From assembly GCA_029204225.1 (NCBI GenBank), contig CM055097.1, positions 67,428,972 through 67,492,971 of the forward strand: a DNA stretch of 64,000 bases. The letters run 5' to 3'. The DNA comes from Diphasiastrum complanatum (taxonomy: Eukaryota > Streptophyta > Lycopodiopsida > Lycopodiales > Lycopodiaceae). The position numbers and the translations under genes are program-made. Of this stretch, positions 22,472 to 32,971 are shown piece after piece; position 1 is the stretch's first letter; each line of letters begins with the position of its first letter. The notes under the pieces are model-generated. The model was not told the DNA's origin. It made no database searches and saw only the letters and a list, made by a program, of their open reading frames with translations.

Positions 22472-23160
22472 ATTACACAAGTTTTGACAGCCTGCTCCGC
22501 CAGATCAACAAGCTTGATCTCAAGGATTTTTTATTTTATTTGTTTTTCAATTTGTTGTTTTCGATATTTGATTGTTCAAATTTTTTGTGAAAAGGACAGT
22601 TAAAAAAAATATATAAGAAAAGACTGATGAGCAAAAGTCACAAAAGTCATCAGCATGGGAAAAAGGAAGAACAGTATTTTTGACAAAAAATGACTTAGAA
22701 AATCATTGTTTTGGTCAGATTTGGCCTATATAGTATCAGAAACCTTCGCTGAGCTCTCAGACTGTACATCCACTTTAGATTTATCTAATTTGAGGTGGGC
22801 GAAGGTTCTTGGCTAGTAAAAGTCCATTTTTTGACCTAGGCGAATGATAAAAAATATGCCATTTTGGAAACCAACGTTCGCCTGATAGGTTCAGATCCCC
22901 ATAAACCTTCGCCAAGATTTTTATAGCCTATTTTCACAATATTGTACATGCCTGCAAATTTCTGTTCGGAACTGATCAACCAAACTAGTATTCAGTGTAA
23001 TGGACCCACCAAATTCACCTATAAGTTGTCCGAATTCGATTCATTCCTGACTTGTGCTAGCGAAGCTCTTGCGAATTTTTCTCGCAACCAAAGCCTTCCA
23101 AACTTCTTGAACTGCTTTCTAATATACTTTGGTGCGTCTTACATTTCATTTCTGATCATC
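22472..23160 (+). other. Post-integrase spacer with CGAAGGTT boxes
   Basis: Non-coding AT-rich DNA between integrase and the extra 3' ORF. AACCTTCGCTGAGCTCTCAG (22741), GGGCGAAGGTT (22799), CAACGTTCGCCTGA (22872) and AACCTTCGCC (22911) repeat the box family of the element A leader. Confidence 0.6.
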
Positions 23161-24400
23161 ATGTCTTCCACAGATACTTCCCAATCTCCGCGTTATACTA
23201 TTCATCGTGATGTCCCATCTGCAACGGACATTATTTTAGCACAAGCACGGTCACTTAGTGGATGACCCTTGCGGAGCCTTTGCTTACCGCAATGGGTATT
23301 CATGAGAGAGCCTTTTCTGGGAGAATTAACATGGATTTCATCTCAAGCCAACAACTTCAAGCTGAAGATGCCCCAGCCACACTTGGGGTCGACCAAGCTG
23401 TGAAATCACCGAAGCAGTTTGACGCCACCATGCTTGAGGGTTTTGAGGAAGGAGATGTTTTTGAAGAAGAAGAAGTACCGACATTTATTTCACGCCAACC
23501 AAGGATAGTACCATCAGGTCCTCCTGCTCTGCCGCCTCCACAACAATAGATTCTGGTGATGCTCTTGATTTGGTCTCAAGCCTTGTGCGAGTGATCCAGT
23601 CTATGCTGGATAAGAAAAAAGAAATGGAACAGAGAATTTCAGATCTGGGATCGGACAACACTCTCATCAGCCAGAAGATTGTCCATTTGGATAGAGAATT
23701 GAAGATCGCCAAGCAGCATGAAGACAAATCTGAAGCTGAAAAGAAGATGGCACATCAACAAGTTGATCGCCTCGAAGGGTACGTCAGCTCCTTGCAAACC
23801 GCCCTGACAACCGCATAGGATCAGGTGGACAAGGCCGTGCATGATGCCAAGCAACAAGTGCAACTACTAAAGGATCAATTGCAGATGGCAGAGCAAGATC
23901 GCACATGTCTTCAAGGAGAATTGGATGCGACCACCCTTGAGCGTGATGTGTATCTTTAGACACAAATACCAGATCATCCGGTATCACCGACGGAGATCGC
24001 ATATTTGCTCAAGAAATTGGAAACGTACAAAGTGGCCCTTCAGGGATTTTAAGGCCGCTTTGACAGGTTCAAAGGAGCAGCATCAACTGAGTTGGCAAAG
24101 GCTAAAGAAACCATCAACGCCTATGAAAAAACAGCCGCTCAGGTGTTGGAAGTTGGACCACGAATCCCTGTACCGATCATGCCACAATTCTCTCCTACGT
24201 GCCAAGAAGGGGTCACCAATGGATACAGGGATGGATTCGGGCATGGACAAGGGGGAGCATCAGAAATACCAGACAACCGCCAATTTTACCGACAGTGCAA
24301 GCGGATCCATCCTCATCAAGGACCACACCACTATTCAGAAGGCCCATCATCATCGAGGATCAGATCCAGAATTTCTTAAAGCAATATCCGCATGAGTCCT
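23161..24400 (+). pseudogene. Extra 3' ORF of gypsy element: acidic head and coiled coil
   Basis: ATG at 23161 opens MSSTDTSQSPRYTIHRDVP. After a frame change, DFISSQQLQAEDAPATLG and an acidic stretch (EGFEEGDVFEEEEVP, about 23440-23480) lead to a proline end (PALPPPQQ). A further shift at 23549 gives a long heptad-rich helix (RVIQSMLDKKKEMEQRISDL through YVSSLQTALTTA and on to AKETINAYEKTAAQV), broken by three stops, then a Gly/His/Ser-rich tail. The order acidic-proline-coiled coil and the place between integrase and 3' LTR recall extra ORFs known in Tat/Ogre-type gypsy lineages, whose roles are unsettled. No membrane or envelope-like segment is evident. Confidence 0.6.
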
Positions 24401-25138
24401 AACATGGTGGATGGGTCCTTAAATTCAAGACCTCCAAGATAGAGGCCGGCAAAGAAGTGGACAAAATACCTGCATTGGGAGAGCAGCCGGCATGGAGAAT
24501 TTGACGTTTTTGAGAAAACTCCGGAATCAATCAGGAGTTATGTGGCCAGCCCTCGCCAATTGCGGGTCGATCCTTATTATGTGCCAATGACAATAAGGAA
24601 TAAATGGAAAGATTTGGGATTGGCTATGGACAAGATCACAATCCATACGTTCAATCGGCCAATCATCCATCAGCCCTACAGCTGGACAATATCAGTGGAT
24701 CTCCATCGGGCTTTACAAGCGTACTAGTGAGAGTATGTCCACTCTCCAGATCTGGCAGTGCGACAATTGACACTATTTGCAGAAGATCTAACTCTGTTGG
24801 CATCAGTGGCAACCAGATGGGACAATTGCCTCCCTGCTCTAGCATTCGATCCAAATAAGCTGATGGCCTCAGAGAATATCAAAGATCAGTTGTCGGTTGC
24901 TCGTTTATATTTTCGTGTAGTAATGATGGGAGGCTCCTGAGAATCTCGCTTCACATCATGGACGACCTCAAAGTGGATTGCAGGAGCCCATTGTTGTTTT
25001 TTGTCCCATAATTTGGATTTTAATACTGCCCGTCTCAACTTTATGGAGAAGGTGCAGTACCATTTAATAAAGATTCGACGCGAAGCTAATAAAAGTCTCC
25101 AGTAACTGCATCTCGCAGGTGTCATGGGACCGTTACCA
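24401..25138 (+). pseudogene. Second part of the gypsy 3' extra ORF
   Basis: After the coiled coil one reading frame, with stops, gives VDPYYVPMTIRNKWKDLG, TISVDLHRALQAY, YVHSPDLAVRQLTLFAEDLT, LASVATRWDNCLPALAFDP, ARLYFRVVMMGGS and LNFMEKVQYHLIKIRREANK, ending about 40 bp before the polypurine tract. The density of readable residues and rarity of stops argue for a former coding region. I recognise no family. It could be the C-terminal domain of the ORF starting at 23161. Its last part (from about 24970) is also present, inverted, at 48569-48752. Confidence 0.5.
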
Positions 25139-25149
25139 GTGGGGGATAC
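25139..25149 (+). promoter_or_regulatory. Polypurine tract
   Basis: GTGGGGGATAC directly precedes the LTR start. This is where plus-strand DNA synthesis is primed in LTR retrotransposons. The inverted copy at 48569-48580 has the weaker GTGGGAGATAC. Confidence 0.7.
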
Positions 25150-25911
25150 TGTTGGAGGGTTTGTGGATCCCAAGGCGACCCTAACCCTAGTTAATGAGTG
25201 AGAGGGATTTGGCACCCTGCGTGTGTAAGTCCAACCCGATGATCACATAGTTATTTGATTAATTAGAAAGTCAATAAAAGGACTTAAGGCCATTTTGCGG
25301 GAATTTTAATATCGCAGGGCCTAAAGGTCAAGTTAGTGAATAAAGTTGGGTTTCCCTCCAATTTGAATGGTTCTCTCTTTTTTAAATTTGAATAATTAGG
25401 GAGGCAAAAATGGACCAATAGGATTCAGAGGCCAGGGTCCTCCTCTCTACTATAAAAAGGGACCAACTCGAGTTCCTACACATGTTCATTTTCTCATTTC
25501 AATGAAGCAGATTGGTTCTCTTCAGAAATGGATTAATGAATGTCCTTATCTCTATCACTTTTCCTCCATCTCTCATGCTTTCTTTGGTTTTTGCTAATTG
25601 TTGGATTTGATTATTATTGGGATTGTATGTTATTATACTTTTTATGAGAGAGGAAGGGAGAGAGAGAAAGGGTAAGCTATCTTTGTTGTGGATGCGTAGT
25701 GTTAATGGATTGTAGTGTTAATGGATGTAGTGTTAATGTTTAGGGTTAATGGATGTTAGAGTTAGATGTGGATCTTCCATTGATGCTGAAATCTGAATTA
25801 TATTATCGCTCTCATGGGAACGAACCTACGCGTGACAACTAACTTCGTCTCTTTGATGCTTGATTGACTAGATCTTGGATACAGGTTAGGCAAGGAAAGA
25901 AACCCACTACA
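25150..25911 (+). repeat. 3' LTR, gypsy family A (762 bp)
   Basis: TGTTGGAGGG...CCCACTACA, nearly the same as 3366-4130 in the opposite orientation. It has CTATAAAAAGGG at about 25450 as the likely TATA box, and AATGAAGC shortly after as a possible polyadenylation region. The 3' flank is TCTTA. Confidence 0.9.
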
Positions 25912-25917
25912 TCTTAA

Positions 25918-26560
25918 CTAGCTCCAAATTCCACCTTTCCTTTTGTGTTGTTGAAGCCCTTTGAGACCAACCTCCTGATATTCCACTTGATCATCAAAGC
26001 CATTGACTAAGACCTCTTTTCCAGATCCATTACTTGATTTTCCAACATGAGAACCAATATCCACTTGCATAGCATCATTTACACAAGAAGATTCTCCAAA
26101 ACATGCGAGTAATGCAAAGTGTGTCACTTGCACTTGCTTTATGATCTAGATCCAAAACAATCTCATCAATGCTTGATCTCAAACTTCCACAAAGGTTAGT
26201 GAAAACAATGCCACCATCATAAAGCAAAAGATAGATTTCAAACTTTTCATTTATCATGAAGTAGAGTAGGTGAAGATGAGTATGAAACTTAATAAATATA
26301 GAACTCTTGGGTCCATAACAAACCTCAAAAAGCTCACCAATGAGATATCCCTTGCCTTGAAAAAATTGCGTCTCGATTTGCTCACTGTAGCCTTCTCCAA
26401 CGAACCCTTTGCCATCTCGATCATGAGTGATCAATTCACAATCATAGAATCCTTTGACTAGATGAAGAGATGTGAGATCCATGCGTTGGATCTTCCCAAG
26501 AACAAATTTTCCATTGCTCTTTCCTTCATAAGACTCCCATGCAAGTGCTCCTATTTCCAA
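25918..26560 (-). pseudogene. Unknown ORF, left inverted-repeat copy
   Basis: On the minus strand, 26560 to 26075 is open for 161 codons (ALAWESYEGKSNGKF, DLTSLHLVKGFYDCELITHD, GYLIGELFEVCYG, YLLLYDGGIVFTNLCGSL), then a frame change leads to HFALLACFGESSCVNDAMQV and KSSNGSGKEVLVNGFDD, ending at the gypsy LTR. I recognise no domain. The duplicate at 47160-47815 preserves the same reading with more breaks, so the copies diverged from a coding or once-coding sequence. It may be the extra gene of an unidentified element into which family A inserted. Confidence 0.45.
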
Positions 26561-26592
26561 TTATAGGTCTGGGCCCTCATATGATTATCCTC

Positions 26593-27010
26593 TTTTGTGA
26601 GGGAGCTTTTATTGTATTGTCATCTCTCTTGATTGAATAAAGAAGATCCTCCACGAGTTCTTGGCAATTGAAAAGCTTCTTGTTCATGGCTATCTTCTTG
26701 AGTGAAATTCCTATGAAAATGTTTTGATTTCTTGTTGTGAATGTGGATTAATTAGATTTCTTGCTCACTTTCTTGCAATGTGGAATGTAGATGTGGATTA
26801 ATTTTCTTGTTTCTTGATTTTGTAGTTTCAACATGCAGGTACACTATATAGGCTGAGATTGTGAATCTGATCCTGTATTTTTACTAACAATCCTGTCCTT
26901 GGTTGTTCTTGGGTATTCCAAGCATCAAGAAATGGGTGTTTCTTGATTCTTGGGTTGCTAGAATGTTGTTAGGAAGTTAGCCTTCAAATTTCCATATCTC
27001 TCCCGTGTGA
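26593..27010 (+). repeat. LTR-like fragment related to 42.5-42.9 kb
   Basis: It aligns loosely along its length with 42515-42910: GAGGGAGCTTTTATTGTATTG, GAGTGA...CCTATGA, a GTGGATTA-rich part and TTTCTTGATTCTTGG are shared in order. It is probably a decayed LTR piece of the gypsy element whose 3' end lies at 41.3-42.9 kb. Confidence 0.5.
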
Positions 27011-27312
27011 CCTCAGATTTCGACGCAGTAAAAAGCAAAAGTGATTATTACATCAAGCTTCACATGATAGCACTAGTATAGAGCCAAAATCGATCAATGA
27101 AACAAAGTTGACATTTTTCCAATAGCTATTGTTGTTCCCTAAACCTTCCAGGTTACATTCTTCGAGGACTCATAATTTTTGGACGGTGGAGAAGCACAAA
27201 TTTGCTACTAGCAAATTTGTGATTTTATCAGTGAAATTTATAATTGTTCCAAATTCTTTTCACTTCATTCAGTTTTGTGAACCCATAACCCACAAATTAC
27301 TGTCACTATACC

Positions 27313-27885
27313 ATGGAGACTGATAATGAATATATATCCAACTATGAAGATCAATGGGATGGAAATGATTATGAGTAAGATAATCAAAGGGACTACTATG
27401 ATGATGGTGGTAATGATTGTCAACAAGATGAGGAGGAATGTGATGATGGTGGAGATTGTCAACAGGATGATCAACAATATGATGATACGGACGAGCATGA
27501 ACAATATTCCGATGGGGATTATGATTGTCAACTAGATGATCAGGAATATCAGCTTGGTGATGCAGACGAATATAATAATGGTCCAGATGAAACTGAGTGT
27601 AACATTGTTGATTATGAGAGTCATAATCACTCTGAATGACAACATGAGGACCAATATGAGCCTACAGGTCATTCAAATAATATCCCTGAAAGTTGTGATT
27701 ACGATGAAGAAGATCCAACAGTTCACAACATTTACAACAAAAGATTACATTGTCAAGAGACGGAAGTGCATCCCAATCACTACATCAATGATGATGGAGA
27801 CTACAATGATGATAGCGAAGCTGGTTTCGAATAATACGAAGTTGAAGAAGATAATTCCAAATACCAATCTATTGGTCACGCCTAG
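27313..27885 (+). pseudogene. Acidic D/E/Q/Y-rich ORF with three stops
   Basis: From ATG at 27313 one frame reads METDNEYISNYEDQWDGNDY, stop, then a repetitive acidic stretch (YYDDGGNDCQQDEEECDDGG, QQYDDTDEHEQYSDGDYDCQ), a stop, DYDEEDPTVHNIYNKR, a stop and a short end at SIGHA. About 190 codons are interrupted by three stops but not by frameshifts. Units of the D-x-C-Q-x-D-D type repeat. No family is recognised. It lies just before a sequence that looks like the start of an LTR (27882), so it may be the last gene of an element. Confidence 0.5.
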
Positions 27886-29749
27886 ATTTTATTAATGTAA
27901 TGACCACTAGGGACTAACCCCTAAGATGAGGATAGGAAAACACAAGAGAGACTATGGAGCAAAACCACCCAACCAATCCTAGATCCCTCCTGGATCTATC
28001 CCCCAAGCCATGCCAATGTGACAACAAGAGGAGAAGAGCTCATCAGGTAACCTAGACCAAGTCGTCGAATGGCCAAAAATTTGATTTTTGCTCAAAATCT
28101 GAGCTTTTCGAAAGATTTTGCTAGACTTGATGCTTCTTAGGCAGCGATTTTGCACTCCAAAGGGCCTGCAAAAATTTGATAGTAATCCAACAGCTATAGG
28201 AAAAGTTATGACTAATTTTGTTTTTACTCATTCCACCAAAATTTCTTAGGAGATCCATCAAGATAAAAATGACTTTAACTCAGTCCTGAGTACCCCAGAT
28301 ACTCTCTTGAATTAAGTGCTCTATCCCTAGCATCGCATGCCAGAAAATAGCAACCATTCAATTTTGATAGACTTAACTGCTTCTAATTAACCGGATATTT
28401 TAGGCTGAAAAGCTGTACACAGGCATTCCTTGACTACAATCTATAACGGTGAGCAAATTTCTCATAAGTACACAATTACTTAATGAAAAATGCCTGTAAG
28501 ATTCACACAATCTTAGACACAAATTTAGAGTTCAAATAACAGATCTAAATTTTTGACTCAAATCAAGAATTACTCACTATCTTAAGAATCATCATATTTT
28601 CATATAATCATCTAATGACCTTTAAGTATCAATTTATGATCCGTCAATCATAAATATTTAGAATCTTATGATTCTTCAATCATATGTTATCAGATTCCAA
28701 AACCATACTTAATCATATAGAGATATTGGAGTATATGTACCACTTAGGAAATATAAGAAACATCCTGAAATCTTTTCCACACGGAAAATTAATGGATTCC
28801 AAGAATATTCTCTCAACCCGATTCTTAACCAAATTATGAGTTCCAAATTCTACAATCAACCTAGTAATTACATTTGTCTTTAACAATATAAACTTTATAC
28901 AATCACCTAGAACATCATCTAGATATTACAAAGTTCTGCTGAATTCCAACTGAATTCAGTGGTTATCCTTGACATTAGTTAGACTTTGTCATCCAATATG
29001 AGATCACTGGGATATAGAAATATTCTATATCAAGAATCTTCTATATTCTATGCACACAATTCTCATAGATGAATCTAGATGACTCACAATCATGTGTCTT
29101 ATAAGCAATATAAATCAAAATAAACAGTTCCTAGTGAATTCCCTTCACATTGCTTATTTATCCAATTAACTTCTAATCAGGAGTAATTCAATTACCCAAG
29201 TCAATTGTAAATGATTCAAAAATCTTAAATGTCTAGGTATCGAATTCATATATTTCAAAATAATACCACATTTAGATCCACATCCAAACCATCAATAAGT
29301 TAATGGATTATTTTTTCAATAGAAAGAGACATTAACCTACAAGTACCTGTTCCTCACATTACTTGTTCATATGTCTATGCACACTGACTAGTTTAAGTAT
29401 ACGATATAATCTCAGTACATAGGAAACACATAGTAGATCCACAAGATTAAGGTGTACATAAGCAACACATCCAACTATGTTCCTATACATAAACATAGGC
29501 TAAAGACTGATAGATATCAACAATCTGCATATTTTACTCACAACTCGTTGAGAATCTTGCAACTAGCTACAAAAGAAGTCTCTTTCTCATGACTACATAA
29601 CATATCTGGGAAATCTTTGAGCTAAATAGTTCCACCTCACAAGTTTTCCAACCATCTAACTCTTATTAACAAAATTCCTTCAATCAATCAGCCTACAACA
29701 GATCTTAGCATACAAACCAAGATTAGGCTAGCTTATACAGACATCTTTG
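27882..29749 (+). repeat. Long LTR-like non-coding block B
   Basis: It begins TGGTCACGCCTAGATTTTAT, which resembles the TGTCACGCC-type starts of some plant gypsy LTRs. No ORF follows for about 1.9 kb. From about 28225 on it is the inverted match of 44950-46375. The block is interrupted by copia C at 29750. It may be a very long LTR or the non-coding part of an unknown element. Confidence 0.4.
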
Positions 29750-30571
29750 TGTGAAAAATGCAAAAATAAGCTTGGTAGAGGACAAAAATCTTGTATATAG
29801 GATAGACACACATGCATGGAGCCTGTTCCCACGTGTGAAACTAGTATACTTTTCATGTACCATAATCATATATGTTATACATATGTTTTAATTCAAGTTC
29901 TAGTGGCTAAAATGGCCAAAAAGTAGTTTTCTAGAGATATGATACATGGCACCAATCTAATGATTGCATGAGCCAAATATTTTGAATAGGTGTCACATCC
30001 CATGTGTAGAGGACAGCTCACACGTGTGGAAATAGCTGAAGTAGGCAAGTTTTTGCTTCTAGAAGATTTCCATGAAGATCTCCATATAGTAGGAGAATAG
30101 ACCAAAAATGCCCAAAATGGAAAGTTTTGATCCAAGTGTTAAATTGCATGATGGTGACAAGGCATCCTCACACGTGTGAGATCTGATGCATGATCAGTAC
30201 CTCGAGCTCCAAAAGTGTATATATAGAGGCTTATTTGGCCATAATCAATGTGAGACACCAATCTTGGTTTTGGAAGTAATTTTGAGTGATTCTCTCCATT
30301 TGTCTACATTTGTTTTGATTGTTTGAGGTTATATCAATGTGTACTTGATTTTCAGGTTGGAGTCCGTACTCAGACAGGGTTTCACACTTGGAAAACCAGA
30401 AAGTACACCTACCTTCAATTAATGATTGTTCTTGTTAGGATTTTGTGTCTAGAATTGATCTAGATTGATCTTAATCTCAAGTAGATTGATAGATCAAGTA
30501 ATCTAACAACCAATCCCTCTTGAGGATCAGATTAGGATCCACTCTTGGTCCTTTTTTGTACTTTTTGCACA
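29750..30571 (+). repeat. 5' LTR of copia C (about 820 bp)
   Basis: It starts TGTGAAAAATGCAAAAATA, repeated at 34682, and ends at CACA just before the tRNA-Met primer site. The left edge is confirmed by the right inverted-repeat arm, where homology to the flank continues without the insertion. It holds three perfect CACGTG cores (29830, 30021, 30171), each as part of CACGTGTG, and GTGTATATATAGAGG near 30213 as the probable TATA box. Confidence 0.85.
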
Positions 30572-30584
30572 TGGTATCAGAGCC
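30572..30584 (+). promoter_or_regulatory. Primer binding site, initiator tRNA-Met
   Basis: TGGTATCAGAGCC is the standard complement of the 3' end of plant initiator tRNA-Met used by copia elements. Confidence 0.9.
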
Positions 30585-31154
30585 TAGTACAAGAGGTTTT
30601 GTTGGAATTGATAGGGTTAATCCAAATCAAAGCCAAAATTAGCAATTTTTTGGAAACTAGTCAGATTTTGTGTAGCGAGTTGGATTTGATAGCTATCCTC
30701 AAAATTTTTGGTCAAGATCTTGTTGTGGCCTGTATGAACCCTTTTCACCCGTGTGAGGCCGTACAGCTCCGGTTTTGACTGAGAAATTTCAAAAATTTGT
30801 AGAATTTGACTCACAAACCCAATTTGAGTGATTTTTGGTGCAAAATCAAGCATTTTCTATAGTGAATCTAATCCCTTGATTAGTTCTTGGATTAGATCAG
30901 TCAAAAAAATTAAAATTGAAGCTTGAACCTCTCTAATTTTTTGAGTTTTATGTTGAGGTTGAAGAGAGAGATTGCTAAAAATCACGGATTGAGTGAAATT
31001 GCAAGTTTGAGACTAGAATCTAAATTTCCATCATTCTAGATTTGTTCATGAGTGATAGGACTGAGTCTATAAGCTTTCTAAATTGCTAGAAGACTTTAGG
31101 TTCAGATCTCTTAGAGAAACCATAAGAGTTTCTAGTGTTTTTTCACATTAAAAA
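30585..31154 (+). other. Leader of copia C
   Basis: Untranslated DNA between primer site and gag, with no gene visible. Confidence 0.7.
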
Positions 31155-31670
31155 ATGGCATCAATGGGTGGTTTTTTGCTTGAAGCTAGTGAAAGACTTA
31201 CATTCACTAATTATGCTACTTGGATAGTTTGAATGAAGTCTTTGCTTGTACTTCATAATCTTTATGACATAGTACTTGAGGTGGAAGTATAACCTCAAGG
31301 AGGAGTTGAGTTGGTTAAGTACAAAAAGAGATGTAGAGTTGCATTACATTGCATAAAAATGAATGTAAGTAATGAACTTTTGAAAGAAATCTCATCTTGT
31401 ACCACATCCAAAGAGGCATGGGATTCATTAAAATCCATTTATGGATCCAAGAACACTTCAAGGATACTCATGCTTAGGAATCAAATCCTTCAAAGCATGA
31501 AAGTAAGTAGTGAAACTGCCCAAAATTATGTCTTTAGGATCAAATATATGAATAAGGAGTTGTCTTCTATAGATGATAAAATCAAAGATGATGAATTAGT
31601 TCAAATCATTTTGATTGGATTAGGAGATGATTATTCCAATGTTGTTCAAACCTTTGCTATTCAAGATTAA
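31155..31670 (+). pseudogene. copia C gag, zinc knuckle deleted
   Basis: ATG at 31155 opens MASMGGFLLEASERLTF. Two stops lie before about 31290. From 31311 the frame is open: VALHCIKMNVSNELLKEISS, SKEAWDSLKSIYGSKNTSRI and MNKELSSIDDKIKDDELVQI, which is the UBN2/gag domain of copia elements. The frame ends FAIQD, stop. Comparison with copia G and D shows that the segment carrying the CCHC zinc knuckle should come next, but the sequence jumps to the protease leader (EGNLSLMVSSPQ). Confidence 0.85.
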
Positions 31671-31685
31671 GAAGGCAATCTATCT

Positions 31686-32316
31686 TTGATGGTATCCTCA
31701 CCACAAACATCTAATCAAGACACTTGGTGGATTGATAATGGGGCAAGCTCTCACATGACTCACCAAAAAGACTACTTTTCTATTTCTTACAATAGTTCTA
31801 AGAGATTTATCTTCATTGCAAGTGATCAAGAATGTGAGACTGTAGGTGTTGGATCCATTCCTTTATGTCTAGGATCATCTAAAAAAATAGATCTAGACAA
31901 TGTTCTTTATGTACCTTCAATTACAAAGAACTTGTTGAGTGTAGGACAACTTATGGATAGTGGATTAGATGTACATTTCAAGCATGGAGCATGTTCTATC
32001 TTGAAAGATGAAAAATGTATTGCTAGTGGTTTCAAGCAAGGGAGGTTATTCAAATTTGATGCTAATGTGATGGTTGGAAGTGTGAACATGGCAAGGGAAG
32101 AGCTCACTCAAGTGGAATTATGGCACAAAAGGTTAGGCCATCCTAACTACAAAGCTATGGAGACCATGGTGAAAAAGGAGCTAGCAAGAGAACTTCCCAA
32201 AAACATATCCAAGTGTGGCAAGCTTTGTGAAGCTTGTGGACTCTCCAAATCTCATAAGCTTCCTTTCAAGAGATCTTTGATAAGATCTAACTCTCCTCTT
32301 GACTTATACACTTGGA
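31686..32316 (+). pseudogene. copia C protease and integrase zinc domain
   Basis: In one open frame: the aspartic protease motif WWIDNGASSHMT (active-site Asp), CETVGVGSIPLCL, VLYVPSITKNLLSVGQL, then the pre-integrase and zinc module LWHKRLGHPNYKAME and CGKLCEACGLSKSHKLPF. Protease frees the mature enzymes; the zinc module helps integrase multimerise. A frameshift near 32310 separates it from the core. Confidence 0.85.
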
Positions 32317-32731
32317 TGTTCATTCATTTTCACATGAATCAAATGGTGGAGCTCTTATGTATGTCACTTTTATTGATGATAAATCAAGATACTCTTGGGT
32401 TTATCTCTTGTCTAAGAAAAGTGAAGTTTTTGAGTCCTTTATAAAGTTCAAAACTCTTGTGGAAAAGCAACTTAATACTAGCTTGAAAGTATTAAGTACA
32501 TATACTCCACAACAAAATGGAGTAGTTGAGAGAAAGAATAGGACACTATGTGAGTGTGCTAAAGCTATGAGATTAGATGCATCTCTTCTTATTTCATTTT
32601 GGGGAGAAGCTATTTTATGTGCAAACTTTCTTTGTAATAGAATGACTAATAGTGCCATCAAAGGACTTACACCTTGTGAAGTATTATTTGGCAAAAAGCC
32701 AAATCTTGATGATTTGAAAGTTTTTGATTAA
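32312..32731 (+). pseudogene. copia C integrase core with internal deletion
   Basis: The frame reads MDVHSFSHESNGGALMYVTF, DDKSRYSWVYLL and EVFESFIKFKTLVEKQLNT, then LKVLSTYTPQQNGVVERKN and FWGEAILCANFLCNRM. In intact copia integrases a LRTDNGGEY-type block with the second catalytic Asp and about 30 residues lie between the KVL and YTPQQNG segments. Here they are directly joined, so the D-D-35-E triad is broken. The frame then stops at 32731. Confidence 0.8.
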
Positions 32732-32971
32732 TTGTTATGTACATATTTTTTTAGAAACAAGGAAAAAAGAAGATGCCACTTCTTTCAAAGGCATCTTTGT
32801 TGGTTATAGTGAAAGTAAGAAAGATTATAGAATATATGATCCTATTACAAAAAAGGTTGTTGCTAGTAGAGATGTACTTTTTGATGAATCTCTCCAAGCC
32901 AAAGGAAAGGTGACTTCCAACAATACTCAACTTGTCAAAGATCATGCTATGGCCGAGGAGGAGCGAAGATG
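32724..32971 (+). pseudogene. copia C integrase-RT linker
   Basis: The open frame reads KKEDATSFKGIFVGYSESKK, YRIYDPITKKVVASRDVLFD, the usual linker after the copia integrase core. A shift near 32940 leads into the RT frame. Confidence 0.75.

Larger units (their letters stand above)
20950..25911 (+). mobile_element. Ty3/gypsy element, 3' half, probably family A
   Basis: RNase H, integrase, extra ORF, polypurine tract and 3' LTR in order. The LTR family is that of the left-edge element, but there is no overlap in coding regions to prove identity. The 5' half is missing and the element abuts element B head to head. Confidence 0.75.
24972..29749. repeat. Left arm of a large interrupted inverted repeat
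   Basis: Two blocks match the reverse complement of the right arm: 24972-26592 with 47158-48752, and about 28225-29749 with 44950-46375. The first block includes the gypsy extra-ORF end, the whole LTR, its junction and a flanking ORF, so the duplication came after the gypsy insertion. Between the blocks the two arms carry different DNA (1.6 kb here, 0.8 kb on the right). Spacer between arms is 15.2 kb. Confidence 0.8.
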
